From assembly GCF_036588685.1 (NCBI RefSeq), contig NW_026963295.1:5580001-5644000 (forward strand): a stretch of 64,000 bases of DNA, written 5' to 3'. The translations under genes were made by a program, and so were the position numbers. Positions 48,839-60,171 of this stretch are shown in pieces. Every line of letters begins with the position of its first letter. Positions within the stretch are counted from its first letter, which is position 1. The notes under the pieces were generated by a model that saw nothing but the letters and a program-made list of their open reading frames with translations, searched no databases and was not told where the DNA came from. This DNA is from Mytilus trossulus (Eukaryota; Mollusca; Bivalvia; Mytilida; Mytilidae).

Positions 48839-49450
48839 CCATAAGTGATGAACGGCGAAAGCGAAAATCTTCAATATCCGACTTTACCACCATTTTGTCA
48901 TCCAGTAACAACATATTAAAATTCATTTGATTGAATGGTTCATGAGTAAATGAACAAAATGACTGGTAACACAATTTTTAATCTTTCAAGAACCAGAACA
49001 CAGAAACAGTGAACATTGCCTGTATTAAACTTGACCTCCATTTTGTCATCAGTAACAACATCTTAACATTTTAAAATATTTGGTTGAACAGTTCATGAGT
49101 AAATGTGCACAGACAGGACTAGAAACGCCATTTTTCAATCTTTCAAGAACCATAACTCCAGAATCGTACAAGTCAAAATCGTCATTATTGAACTTGACCT
49201 GTGTTTTGTTGTCAGCAACAACATATTAAAATGTCAAAAGCTTTGGTTAAACGGTGCACAAGTTAATTCATGGACAGGACTGAAAACGCCATATATCAAC
49301 CTTTAAAGAACCATAACTCCAAAACCGTAAAAGTTAAAATCTACATTATTAAACTTGACCTCCATTTTGTAGTCAGTAACAACATATTTAAATTTCGAAA
49401 ACTTTGATAAAACGGTTCACGAGTAATTGTACGGACAACATTTGGCTGCC
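48839..49450 (+). repeat. ~155-bp tandem repeat, four copies
   Basis: Copies begin near 48839, 48993, 49151 and 49310. Shared blocks: CCATTTTGTCATCAGTAACA, GTTCATGAGTAAATG, TCTTTCAAGAACCATAACTCC. The last copy ends in a CCGCCCGACC-rich run (about 49448-49485). Frames here are repeat-derived. Confidence 0.85.
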
Positions 49451-50236
49451 GCCCGCCCGACCACCCGACCGCCCGACCGCCAGCCGTACATCCCCAAAAC
49501 AATAACCAACATTTTTTGTCAAAAAAATCCGGTTAAAAATACATCCCCCTTAAACTTTTTAGGTTAATTCCCCTTTTTATACTTTTACTTTTTACGAAGT
49601 AGCGAATCCAGATATCAAAAATATCATTCATTCCATCATGGAAACTTAACATTATCATTATCCACGAAAAGGTCATAAAAATGAGGTCGCAGTCAGATTA
49701 ACCTTGCTAGAGGTACACATGACAAATGCCGATTGAGGATTTTGGAAAAGAGATTGAGTCTTGCGAATACCTTACCAATATTTCCGTACACCAAATATAC
49801 TGGTTCGTTTGCTCATCATAAGTACGAGAAACTGACCAATATCAAAATATCAAGCATTGACCGATGAATCATTAAATTTTACGGACAAAAAAAATAGGTC
49901 AATGTGATATGAGCCCTTCCAAACAACATATATTCCTTACAATTAGTCCATACACCAAATATATGTTAAGTACTGATTAATTAAAGCTTAACTAACTGAC
50001 GTAAACTGTTATCACAGAGATATGTCTGGCTTTTTTTTGTAATTTAGATAATGCAAATGTTGAAATTAGAATAGCACCACTCGAACATGTAAGTTTTGCA
50101 AATGTTTACAGTCACTGAACCATAACTGAAGGTACATGGCTGAACAATCTCCATGGAAATGAGATTTACCAATGATAATACACACTAAATATAGTGGCCT
50201 TATTGCTTATAGTGCCTTAAAAATAGACTACAACAC
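49451..50236. other. GC-rich run then featureless DNA
   Basis: A short (CCGCCCGA)-type run follows the tandem repeat. From about 49500 to the transposon edge I see nothing I can name. The target duplication ACAACAC occupies 50230-50236. Confidence 0.45.
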
Positions 50237-50267
50237 CAGAGACATATATACACAGAGATTGGCAACT
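50237..50267 (+). repeat. left terminal inverted repeat
   Basis: 31 bp, identical to the reverse complement of 53930-53960. It directly follows ACAACAC. Confidence 0.9.
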
Positions 50268-50639
50268 GTAACAGTGGTCAACGAAATCTAATCCACGACA
50301 CGCATCTCACGAGACTTTAACGAGATCGCCATATTGATTCTAACACGACAAGTACACCACCACGCTTCGAATTTTATTACACATCAAGCATTTCAAAACA
50401 GCATAATGTAAGTATATATTTCAATTTCTACTATGAATTACCTTGTTTTATTCAGTTTGTAGTAGTTATTATCTAAAATATTGAGACGATTAACGTTTTA
50501 TTGCAGTATTTAATAATGGTAAAAACTGGGCCGAGATGCACGTTATGGAAATTTTTAGCACGGTCGTAATTTTTATCAAAACATTTTCATTTGAAGAGGA
50601 ATAAAACAAATTGTGTGATGAATTACTTTCCCCAGACAT

Positions 50640-51515
50640 ATTGAATTTGCATGTAGAGGTTGTTTTTATCATATTTTCACCCACTTTGATGCAATTTACA
50701 ATTAAAAATCAGTATTATAGCTGACGGCCATGTTTATTTTCTTTAATATCAAGACAGACCCCTGTCCATGACTACAGTTTAAAACTTTTCCATCTTCAGA
50801 GAATAATTGTTCCCAGCACATTATTTTTTTTCCTATGACATACTGAATTTGCATATGGAGGTTGTTTTTATCATATTTTCACCCACTTTGATGTAATTTA
50901 CAATTAAAAATCAGTATTATAGCTGACGGCCATGTTAATTTTCTTTAATATCAAGACAGACCCCTGTCCATGGCTACAGTTTAAAACTTTTCCATCTTCA
51001 GAGAATAATTGTTCCTAGCTCATTATTTTTTTCCTATGACATACTGAATTTGCATATGGAGGTTGTTTTTATCATATTTTCACCCACTTTGATGTAATTT
51101 ACAATTAAAAATCAGTATTATAGCTGACGGCCATGTTAATTTTCTTTAATATCAAGACAGACCCCTGTCCGTATACACTTGATACTGTAAATTCAGAAAT
51201 TATTGCGTGCATTTATTATTGATTTTCTCATTTTAAACTGAAATGCGATTTTAATTTTTACAACTTCTGTTAAGAATCCTGTTAAATTCATTCAAAATTT
51301 TTCAAAAAGTGAGTTTTAAACTCTTTCGCATTTTTCGCAATAATAAAAACCTTGCATTAATTTCTGAATTTACAGTAGACTTTTCCATCTTCAGAGAATT
51401 ATTGTACCCAGCACATGCATTACTTTCTTTCATGACAAACTAGAATTGTGTATAGAGTTTTTTTTTTTCATTATTTCCACCACTTTGATGACATTTACAA
51501 TTTTATATATTTTTA
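50640..51515 (+). repeat. ~202-bp tandem repeat inside the transposon
   Basis: TGAATTTGCATATGGAGG-type landmarks at 50642, 50844 and 51045 (periods 202 and 201). A fourth, diverged unit resumes after the nested MITE at 51378. Units share ATAGCTGACGGCCATGTT and TATCAAGACAGACCCCTGTCC. Confidence 0.9.
51183..51377. mobile_element. 195-bp MITE nested in the tandem repeat
   Basis: Inverted ends TACTGTAAATTCAGAAATTA / TAATTTCTGAATTTACAGTA. It interrupts the 202-bp repeat: the words before and after (GACCCCTGTCC, CTTTTCCATCTTCAGAG) are contiguous in the intact units. TA at each edge fits a Tc1/mariner-type TA target duplication. A related copy is at 60172-60612. Confidence 0.8.
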
Positions 51516-52814
51516 CATTCAGTATCTGACAGCTTTCTCTTTTTTAACAGGGTCCTGCTTGCTATAAAAGGACAAAGATGTTGATCAAATTTACCTGTCA
51601 GTGCAGCATACAAGAGATATAATATCATACATGGGCTGAATGTAGGACTCCCAAGTCTTTCTGATTGAAAATAAGACTCCCTGGCAAACAGGAACAACTA
51701 GTGATGACTTTTTTCCAAAAGTGACGGCACAGTCATGTTGTGGACTGATTACTACTATCAATGTGATACTTAAAACTAACAATGGTTATGTAAGAGAGAA
51801 AAGTACATGTGCTTATCCTGACTGTAAAATGGATAAAAAAGCAAATAAATATCTTGTGTTCAACTTCATTAGTCTTATTTATGTTAACAAAATTTACATA
51901 GTTTTTACAAGAAACCATACATGTAGATGTATAACAATATGATGTAGTATGATTTCTAATGAGACAAGGATTTACATGTATGACTATCATTAGAAGACCA
52001 CTCTATTCACAAATTCCTTCCTCTTCATGGAAAGTAAAATATGTAATTGTTTACATAAAATGACAAAATGTGTAGGAAAAGAAGCAAGAAATGTTCACTA
52101 TACTTCTGTACACTAGTCGCTTACATTGGTCACCATCTATGTTTGTTTCAGTCCTTTAAAAAAATGTCAATGGTGCTTATTTATATTTATCTGTTGTGCT
52201 GTGTTGTTTCAGTTTTACATGTCCTCATTCTGTGATCACTATTTCACCTCTCCTGTTTTGAAAAAATGTTTATGCTAATATTTTCTGCAATAAGTTGAAA
52301 AGGCACAGATGCTATGACTAAACAGAAATGTGAGGTATATATGTCAATGGGACAACAACCCAACGACAACAATATTCTTTGCACATTTATAAATGTTTAA
52401 AAATTCTTGTGAAGGTCAAAAGCACATAACGTGTACTTATATTATATCCATGACCTGGTACATGTATGTACCTATTGATGCATTCCGTCCTAACTGACAC
52501 AAGTTGTGGGAAGAGACCAAGCAGTTGATATGCTTATAAAAATCTGATATTAAAATGAATTCCTGTATAACAAATTCCGGGAATGAGACTTTTATTTAAA
52601 ACAGATGAGATATTTGTGGTTAAGGTTTAAACAGAAGCAGCAGATGTCAAGGGGCAAATCAAAAAGTACAAGGTCGTGTAACACAGAGGAAAAAAATAAC
52701 AAATGAAATGAAAATAACTGCACAGAAAATTACCTTGAACAACATAAACCCACAAAAGATCAGATAAAACTTGTGCACAATTTTAAATCTTTCTAATTTC
52801 AAACTCAAGATTCA

Positions 52815-52833
52815 CTGTGTATATATGTCTCTG
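52815..52833 (+). repeat. internal copy of the transposon end
   Basis: CTGTGTATATATGTCTCTG is identical to the outer 19 bp of the right terminal repeat and in the same orientation, about 1.1 kb inside it. Confidence 0.75.
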
Positions 52834-52900
52834 GAAAGAGTAAAGATAAGAATGTTGAAATACTCCAGTGGTTTATGAAACAAAACATTAAAATTCTACA

Positions 52901-53009
52901 GTTGAGCAGGAACATATATATTAACGTAAGATATATATACTGTTCCCAGAGTTGAGCAGGAACATATATATTAACGTAAGATATATATACTGTTCCCAGA
53001 GTTGAGCAG
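52901..53009 (+). repeat. exact 50-bp tandem duplication with a hairpin
   Basis: 52901-52950 and 52951-53000 are identical, and 53001-53009 begins a third copy. Each unit contains GGAACATATATA ... TATATATACTGTTCC, an imperfect inverted repeat. Confidence 0.9.
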
Positions 53010-53929
53010 AGCATTTTACTGTACATATTGTTTTTAATCAAAGTCTGTGATATTAAGTCTTTAAAAAAATACAAATAATGACGGATTCATATTCAATATT
53101 TCATGGCGACAACACTATAATGTACGTTCATTGAGGAAATTTACGCAAATGTTCCATAAATAATTTTATTTTAGGTCAATCGACAATTAAACATTATAAT
53201 TAAATTAAAACAGATATAAATTCAGTTTCTCACGAGACAAAATTCGGCCACAAAATTCTACTGGCTACATATTTTGTATATATGACCAGAGACATTAGAT
53301 ATGACAAAATTGCCTCATTTCTTTTTTTGACATGTTAAAAGACTCTTTTTGTTTTCCTGATTGAATATACACTATAGTATTGCCGAGTGCTTCTGTTAAA
53401 ATAAAGTTCTGGTCATGGTTAAAATAGTATGTCAGAATTTGTTAATCTTTAAAAAACAATTGCCAAGTAATAATCCATTTAGAATTCACCTCCGGTAATA
53501 TTCAGGTGATCGGAGGGCAATAAATTGTGTAATCGCACACCTGTGAATCAACAATCACAACTCTATTAAGGACCTAATTACCAGAAAATCGGACACACAC
53601 AATTTCACTGTATAATTAAACAAACTATTGCAAAGATATATGCCGTACCGAAAATTTTCTTGTAATAACAATTGAGCATTACCAGATTTGAAATTTTAAT
53701 TATGAAATGCATATCATATAACAATATTTTTCTCAATAAATGCTGAAAGATAAATATAACATTCAAGTATTTTTTATTAGAAAAGAAATTATAATATGAT
53801 CTGATATAATTTTCCCATTGCTTTTCTTGATTATCTATCGAGGTTATTCATCCCCGACTTGATTGCATGTTCTAAATTTTATCGACGAGAATCTCATTCT
53901 GGGCCGCGATCTTTAACGGGATTTCACGG

Positions 53930-53960
53930 AGTTGCCAATCTCTGTGTATATATGTCTCTG
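53930..53960 (-). repeat. right terminal inverted repeat
   Basis: 31/31 match to the left end in reverse complement. It is directly followed by ACAACAC. Confidence 0.9.
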
Positions 53961-53967
53961 ACAACAC

Positions 53968-54404
53968 AAACACACTAATATATATTCAATATACCATAAG
54001 ATGGGGTCAAGGTTACAGAACACTATCAGTCTGCCATGCTCACCTAACAATCATTCCATACATAAAAATGTTCACTTATTACTTATAGCATCTGAGCTAT
54101 AAATTTGACAACGAAAACATGATATGAGGACGAGGTTATGTTAACATTCAGTTGTCTGACAGACACGTTTCCATTGCAAGGAACCCTTAAGTTTCCAAGT
54201 GGTTAGGTAGGTAACATCAAACAATCTTATTATAATTATATTTTCGGCCTCATTCAGATATTTCAAACATTGCGATTCAAAATAAGAAGACGTAAATCCT
54301 AATTAAATATAATGTTGTAATCTGAAATTACAGTTAGAGTTATTATCAGACTCAAACTCGGCCTACATATCCAAAACGTATGTGCTTATGTTGTACTGTT
54401 ATAC
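53968..54404. other. no recognised feature
   Basis: AT-rich flank of the transposon. Confidence 0.4.
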
Positions 54405-54738
54405 CTCTGTCCAAGGTTAGGGGGATCCCGCTAACATGTTTAACCCCGCCACATTATTTATTTGTGTGCCTTTCCCAAGTCAGGAGCGTGTAAATTCAGT
54501 GGTTGTCGTTTGTTTATGTACGTGTTCATATTTGTTTTTCGTTAATTTTTTTACATAAATAAGGCCGTTAGTTTTCTCGTTTGAATTGTTTTACATTGTC
54601 TTATCGGGGCCTTTTGTAGCTGACAATGCGGTATGGGCTTTGCTCATTGTTTAAGGCCGTACGGTGACCTATAGTTGTTAAAGTCATTTTGGTCTTTTTG
54701 GGAAATTTGTCTCATTGGCAATCATACCACATCTTCTT
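54405..54738 (-). repeat. dispersed repeat family B
   Basis: Full minus-strand copy: GGGGGATCCCGCTAACATG, TTTAACCCCGCCACATT, GTGGTTGTCGTTTG, AAGGCCGTACGGTGACC, GGCAATCATACCACATCTTC. Confidence 0.85.
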
Positions 54739-56346
54739 TTTTACATGGTCGTATTTTTACATGAGCTTTGGGACTCCAATTTTTTATTTTTTTTATTTTT
54801 GGGTTATTTTTTGTTTGTATTAGTTTTTAGAAGATTAACTATTTTTACTTCTGTCTTTTTGTTTGTTTGAGGCAATGGATTCAATATAACACCAGAAGTA
54901 GTTTATATACGATGCCCTTTTATTGTTCTTCCTGATATGTTTGATTGGAGCTACATGTAGAAACTATAATTAAATAAGTTCAAATAAGTTTAAATATTAA
55001 GAATGTACTCTTGTCATGTTTTGGAATTTTTGTCAGATTTTCGGAATCATCTGGTTTTATTCGTTTGAATGCCTTAAAAGTTTTGCCTATTGACCCCCAT
55101 TTTTCTTTTTGTAAATCTTTTGCACTCATATTTATAAGCCATTTGTAAAAGTCTTATAACATTTTATTTATTTTTTATTAGTTTTTGAGAATTTTAACTT
55201 GTTAAAAGTTAAACTATGAAAAATCAAGAGAGAAAATTTCACGCAAAAATGGATTGGCTAAATAAATATATCATGCAAACAAGCACATTGCATTCTATAT
55301 AATGTTTTGCTTTTTTCTTATCCTTAGGGACGACATCAAAAGATCGATATAGGATTAAAAAAAAAACACTTAAATCAAATAGTTTGGGGATTGGGGGTCA
55401 ACATTGCTACAAGTTTTGTTAATCTGAAATTGATTTTACATATATCCATACAGGTACATGTAAATCATTTTTTCCTTAAATTAATTTCAGAAGGAGGAAA
55501 GAGGGATCAGCGAAAAAAAATAGTCACAATTTAAAAGTATGTTGCGTTGGGGCCAAATAATGTCCATGGAAACGAATGTGCCCAAATGAATGATTACACA
55601 ACTGTATTCCAAATATCAGTTTCAAATTTCTTAAATGCTGTTTTTCTTTCTTTATGGTCAACAGCTGACAAAAAATACTGACAAAGACTTTAGCTCTACT
55701 GGTATTCCTTATCGATGCTCAACATAGAATGTTTGAAAGAATTGCAAACTTTAATCCAAATGGAAACAATATACATGCACAGGGGGTTTGAAATATAGCA
55801 TCTCACATGTAGTTAATTTGACATTCAATTTGGTTAGGGAAAAACGGACAATAGATTTGCATGTTAAAAAATAGATAACATTTCTCATTAAAGTATAATT
55901 TGACAGATTTCTTGCTTGACTCTCTCTGGTTAAGACTTCATGTATACTCAGGACGATCAAATCAGTAGAGACAAAATCCTGCGTTGGAGAAAGTAATTTT
56001 CAAAAAAGTAACTCGCCTACAAATCAAAAATTAAAACTAAATAAAACGCCTCCTACAGTGAATGGGACATTTGGTCTTCGCAACCAACGATCTATTTTAT
56101 AGATTTTATAAAATTCTGACTATCCGTATTAAATTATAAAGTTTTCCGTCTGGAGCCACTTTATAAAAAAAATATCAAGATGCTGGTTATTTTGACTGTA
56201 ATTGACCTATAAGGATAAAAATATTCAAGTATTTCATCAATATGTATAAGCTTTTAGCCTTTTCTGTAAAATAGCCAATGGAAGCTTATCGGTTTTTTCA
56301 TTCTATTGTCTAACACGAACCTAACAGTTTCATCAGTCACTACTTG
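54739..56346. other. no recognised feature
   Basis: AT-rich DNA with low-complexity T runs. No supported frame or repeat. Confidence 0.45.
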
Positions 56347-56349
56347 TAA

Positions 56350-56650
56350 GGGAGCTACCATTTGATTTCTAGGAGGGGGTGCTAGGATGAAAAATTCTGT
56401 CCTGCATTTTTTTTTAATTGTAATCTCTGTCCTGCCTTTTTATTTTTCACTCTTTCCGGTCTTGCTTCTCTTTTTTTTAGTTTATCCTGACTTTGTTTTA
56501 CATAAATTTTCATCCTGACTTCTTTTTTTTGCAAGTGTGTCATCCTGCCTTTTTTTTACTCAAAACTCCTGTCCTGCCTATTTTTTTCAAATTTCATCCT
56601 ATCCCCCCCCCCCCCCCCCCCCCATGCATAAAAATCAAATGGTAGCTCCC
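56350..56650. mobile_element. 301-bp MITE, PIF/Harbinger-like
   Basis: Inverted ends GGGAGCTACCATTTGATTT / AAATCAAATGGTAGCTCCC with TAA on both sides (56347-56349, 56651-56653). A 3-bp TWA target duplication is characteristic of PIF/Harbinger. The interior is a T-rich series of CATCCTGCC-T(n) phrases and ends in a long C run. Confidence 0.85.
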
Positions 56651-56783
56651 TAAAGATTAAAATCTAAATATAGATGGATAAATGAAAAAATTATCACCAT
56701 GGGAACCCTCGAAATCACATAATTAAATATCTTGAGCCTTGTGTGCATGTCCTATCAATTCCTCACAAGAGAGTGCATAATAT

Positions 56784-56900
56784 CCAGTGGCGGATCCAGC
56801 CATTTTAAAAAGGGGGTCCCAACCCAGAGTAAAGGGGTGTTCCAACTATATGCTCCCATTCAAATGCATTTATCGGCCAAAAACAAGGGGGGGTTCCCCT
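56784..56900 (+). repeat. partial GGCGGATC-type repeat
   Basis: CAGTGGCGGATCCAGCCATTT start and GGGGGGTTCCCC end. The left end is like that of the MITE at 59367, but no matching right end was seen. Confidence 0.5.
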
Positions 56901-57420
56901 ATATCTATAAAATGAGTATAACTTTGTCGAAAATCAAAATCAGGTAGTAATCTGTGTCATATCAAAGATTCAAGAGTAAACGAAAAAAGATTCAAAAGTC
57001 GTGTTTTACAATGAATAACATAAAATGAAAATAATCAGGGAGAGAATAAAGGAATAAATATTTACCTTGTATGTGATGCTGTTCGAACATTTTCCGATTT
57101 AACAAAGTCATATTCATCTTAAAACATGGCTGGCTAATTTGACTATTTAAAAGACTGTGGATCGCAAAACATTAAACCAATGAAAACCCACAGAACAAGA
57201 CACACCCTTTACACTAAAACTACTCACAACATTCATTTGACTTTTGAATCAATTAACTTTTGGTCAATTAGAAAAATAGTAGCCTACGGACAAAATATAT
57301 AATAAAGATTGAATATTCGTTGTAATTCTAAATAAGAAGAACTTAAAATATTTCATGATAGATATATTAATATGTTTAACAACATACATGTATAAACCAA
57401 TGGAAGTTTCAAATACGAAC

Positions 57421-57690
57421 TTAGGCAGCAACCATTTGATTTTTTTTTGGGGGGGAAAGGGGGGGGCTTTATATATTTGGAAAAAAAGTTTGTTTCCAGT
57501 TATTTTTTTTGGGGAAAATAATTTGTTTTTGACCCTGAGAAAAAAAATAAGTGTTTCCCCCTCAGCTGCCACTACATGTAATGTAAAAGTTAAAAGAAAA
57601 AAATTGTCACCCCCAAAAAAAATGGTCTTGCCAGAGGCGAAAAAAAAAGTTTGTCTGGAAAAAAATCCCTAGCCCCCCTCCCCCAGAAAA
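57421..57690. mobile_element. MITE-like repeat with G-rich and C-rich ends
   Basis: Left end GGCAGCAACCATTTGATTTT then a G-run. The right part holds AAAAAATCCCTAGCCCCCC. The frame at 57355-57672 (Lys- and Phe-rich) and its antisense partner are read from this repeat and are not genes. Right boundary uncertain. Confidence 0.5.
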
Positions 57691-58200
57691 GGTCCATAAA
57701 TGTCAAGTTGCAAGTGGAAATGTTCGGACTTACTTCCGACAACGATAAATCATAGTCCTGGCCCTACACCAAATGAGAGGGGGGTTTGGGGATAGGTGCC
57801 AATGCAAGGACTCCCCTGATTGAACTACATATAGTGTTAGTGTATATACTTCTCTTGTGTTCTACTCCAACCGTTTTCTAGTTTAGGGGTCCGATAACAG
57901 TGTACCCTTGTATCAAAATCATAATGACCATACGTATAGTTTTGTTTTAGTTTAGCATGTGCATGTTGCATATTGAAGGTGAGAAAAGCGTGTAAGGTTT
58001 CTACAATTAAGAAAGTCTGAGACTGGTTGGTCTACCATCCCTGAATAAGTATGTTAAATCCAGGTCGAACTCTTGGCTGGCTAGTTTGACGGAAACCATA
58101 AAAAGATTACGACAATGCTTTCGCAACTTGCAGAAAGCGTTATATTTATCATACACGGAGATGGATTTCATATTAATCATACTATTTGGTAGTTGTCCAG
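57691..58200. other. no recognised feature
   Basis: Spacer before the 150-bp direct repeat; nothing identified. Confidence 0.4.
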
Positions 58201-58350
58201 TTGCAAATATGTCATGATTTGGTACATGAATTTCTTATGATCGTTTAAACTTCGGTTTTATTGCCTGGAATAGAAAATATTGTCCTTTGTATATGCAGTG
58301 AATACATTTGTGAAAAAAGTAAGGGCACTAAGTACCGGGTTCTATCTTAA
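58201..58350 (+). repeat. 150-bp direct repeat, upstream copy
   Basis: Nearly identical to 60912-61062 (one substitution and one extra A noted by eye), 2711 bp apart and in the same orientation. It lies 310 bp upstream of the coding exon at 58661. Confidence 0.9.
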
Positions 58351-58660
58351 GGATGTATTCTTCTGACGATTTTAACGTAATTTGGAATCGGTCTACGGGA
58401 GATAACTCTTATCTTATCACAATGTCGCAAAATTGATGACAAAATTCATAGTTCGCCAAAAATAAATAAAAACTGTTAAATACACTTAAATGTTGTCTTT
58501 TTATGTTTTTTTGGGAAATACATGTTCAAAACTTAAATAGAAATTATTTTAAAATGTTGAACGAAACACTCACTTTCCCGGATGCACGGGTATGACGGGT
58601 CGCCAATGTAAACAACAGTTAACGGGACATAACTCATGAGGCAGCAGACGATAACATAAG

Positions 58661-58978
58661 ATGGGACGCAAATTAAAAGGAGGATTCAAAACAAGACAAC
58701 AGAAAGAAAGGTTAAAGAAAGTATCTGCGGGATTGTTAGAAAGGAGAAATAATGTCGATCTAGACCCCTCTGTCTTGCAGTTGCACGACCATTGTTATTC
58801 GTCTCTTGACAGTGAACAGAATGTCCCTTCAAACGTCAAGTCATGGAATTCAGGAAGGCGTATTGTAGAGCTTGGTGTACTCGCAGAGGGTCTGTCGGGC
58901 TGTAAGAAATGTGGACTACCTCTGCAATTGGCCTACGCATCTGACATTCTCACATATGGATTGTCAGCTATTATAAAG
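58661..58978 (+). CDS. first coding exon of a Mutator-like-transposase-domain protein (partial)
   Basis: 106 codons from ATG to a GT donor (ATAAAG|GTAAAC, phase 0). It starts MGRKLKGGFKTRQQKERLKK, a basic N-terminus, then after an acidic linker GRRIVELGVLAEGLSGCKKC with LPLQL and a YGLSA turn. By recall, this GRR-xx-ELGVLA-x(4)-GC-x2-C pattern begins the zinc-binding N-terminal part of uncharacterised Mutator-like-transposase-domain proteins numerous in bivalves and cnidarians. The second CxxC pair and catalytic core would lie in later exons, which I cannot find before 64000. The gene may continue beyond the window, or only this exon may remain. Composition is clearly coding and less AT-rich than its surroundings. 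Function as transposase or domesticated protein is unknown. Confidence 0.65.
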
Positions 58979-59366
58979 GTAAACACTACAAAACGTACAC
59001 CAAAAGTTCGTATTTATTTCAAGTAATCTTCAGCCCTCATTCATACTGTTATCTATTTGAGTATTTCATACCCCAATCTCCTAACCTATAACATGCTTAA
59101 GAAGACACATTGTAAAAGGTTTATGGGCTTTGTTTATTTTGAAATTGAAAATGGTATGAGGACAAAGATGAGGTTAGTAGTTTTTTTACTTATTCTATCA
59201 TAGGCACGAAATGGTGTATGGTTTCATGTTTTATAAATGAACCTGTCCCACACCAATCGTTTTCTTTCTTGATTCCAATATGTTGGTCTGCAATTAATAT
59301 AGTTAAGGTTGAAGCGCACATTTCTTAGGGGAAGTGCTGCCCAATTTTTTTCATCTATGGACTCCC

Positions 59367-59497
59367 TGGCGGATCTAGAAATTTTCATAATTGGGGGCCC
59401 ACTGACTGCGCTAAGAGGGTGCCCCCTCCAGTCACGCTTCAGTGATTCCCTATATAATCAACCTTTTTTTCCCTGGCCCCCCCTCTAAATCCGCCTA
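59367..59497. mobile_element. 131-bp MITE
   Basis: Inverted ends TGGCGGATCTAG / CTAAATCCGCCTA around TTGGGGGCCCACTGACTGCG and CAGTCACGCTTCAGTGATTCC. TATGGACTCC before and TATGGGACTT after may be an imperfect target duplication. Confidence 0.7.
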
Positions 59498-59637
59498 TGG
59501 GACTTAATTCATTTCGGCCATTCCCCCCTCTACTATTGAGCAGCACAGACTGGAATGTTATCGTACTTGTAATAGAATTTTGATTGATTTTGGCAGTTTG
59601 ATTGTACAACACCGTCAGGTTTATAGAATAAAATTGA

Positions 59638-59775
59638 GAATGGAAATGGGGAAGGTGTCAAAGAGACAACAACCGGACCAAAGAAAAAAACAAAAAAAAC
59701 AACAACCAACAGGTCTTCAATGAGGCAAGAAATTCCTGCACCTGGAGGCGTCCTTCAGCTGGCCCCTAAACAAAT
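59638..59775 (+). repeat. dispersed repeat family E, copy 1
   Basis: GAAGGTGTCAAAGAGACAAC, GGTCTTCAATGAGGCAAG, GCGTCCTTCAGCTGGCCCC. The A-rich middle (about 59683-59705) replaces part of the standard unit. Confidence 0.75.
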
Positions 59776-60171
59776 ATAATTATACTTGTTAAGAAGTCTG
59801 TATATCTGCTTTTACGAGACACTGTTTACAGTATAAAAAAATATTTTCAGGAGTATCAATTGAGAAAAGGGGTTAGAAGGGGTCCTGAATAGGCTGATCA
59901 TGAAATCTTGGGCTTAAAACATGTAATCTGAATAAAGTTGCTATCCCCCCTCAAATAACTATTACCATATTTTTATAAGTTTATATCATGTTTAACAATA
60001 CAAAATTAAAAGCTCCTTACTGAGCATCCACCAACCATAGTAAAAATAGATTCATCCAGGTAGAAATGTTACAACCAGAATTTAAGATTTATTTTATTTG
60101 CTGTTTATTTGAATAATAAGATATAGGAAGATGTGGTTTTTATGCCAATTAGAAAACTCTCCATTCAAGTA

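Larger units (their letters stand above)
50237..53960. mobile_element. 3.7-kb TIR DNA transposon-like element, non-autonomous
   Basis: Perfect 31-bp terminal inverted repeats (left 50237-50267, starting CAGAGACATATATACACAGA; right 53930-53960), flanked by identical 7-bp direct repeats ACAACAC (50230-50236, 53961-53967). The CAGAGA start is like hobo/Hermes-type hAT elements, whose target duplication is 8 bp; P elements have 7-8 bp. Superfamily is therefore unsettled. No frame over 90 codons inside resembles a transposase. The interior has a 202-bp tandem repeat, a nested MITE, a copy of the outer terminal sequence and a duplicated 50-bp hairpin. Perfect termini suggest fairly recent movement using a transposase encoded elsewhere. 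Confidence 0.85.

Noticed and set aside
51503-51990. minus-strand frames inside the 3.7-kb transposon as transposase pieces
   Set aside because: They are short, overlap each other in different frames, and show no DDE/D pattern or zinc finger that I can recognise.
57355-57672. 105-codon plus frame and its 102-codon antisense partner
   Set aside because: Both are read through a G/C-run-rich MITE-like repeat with Lys/Phe bias, so they are repeat artefacts.
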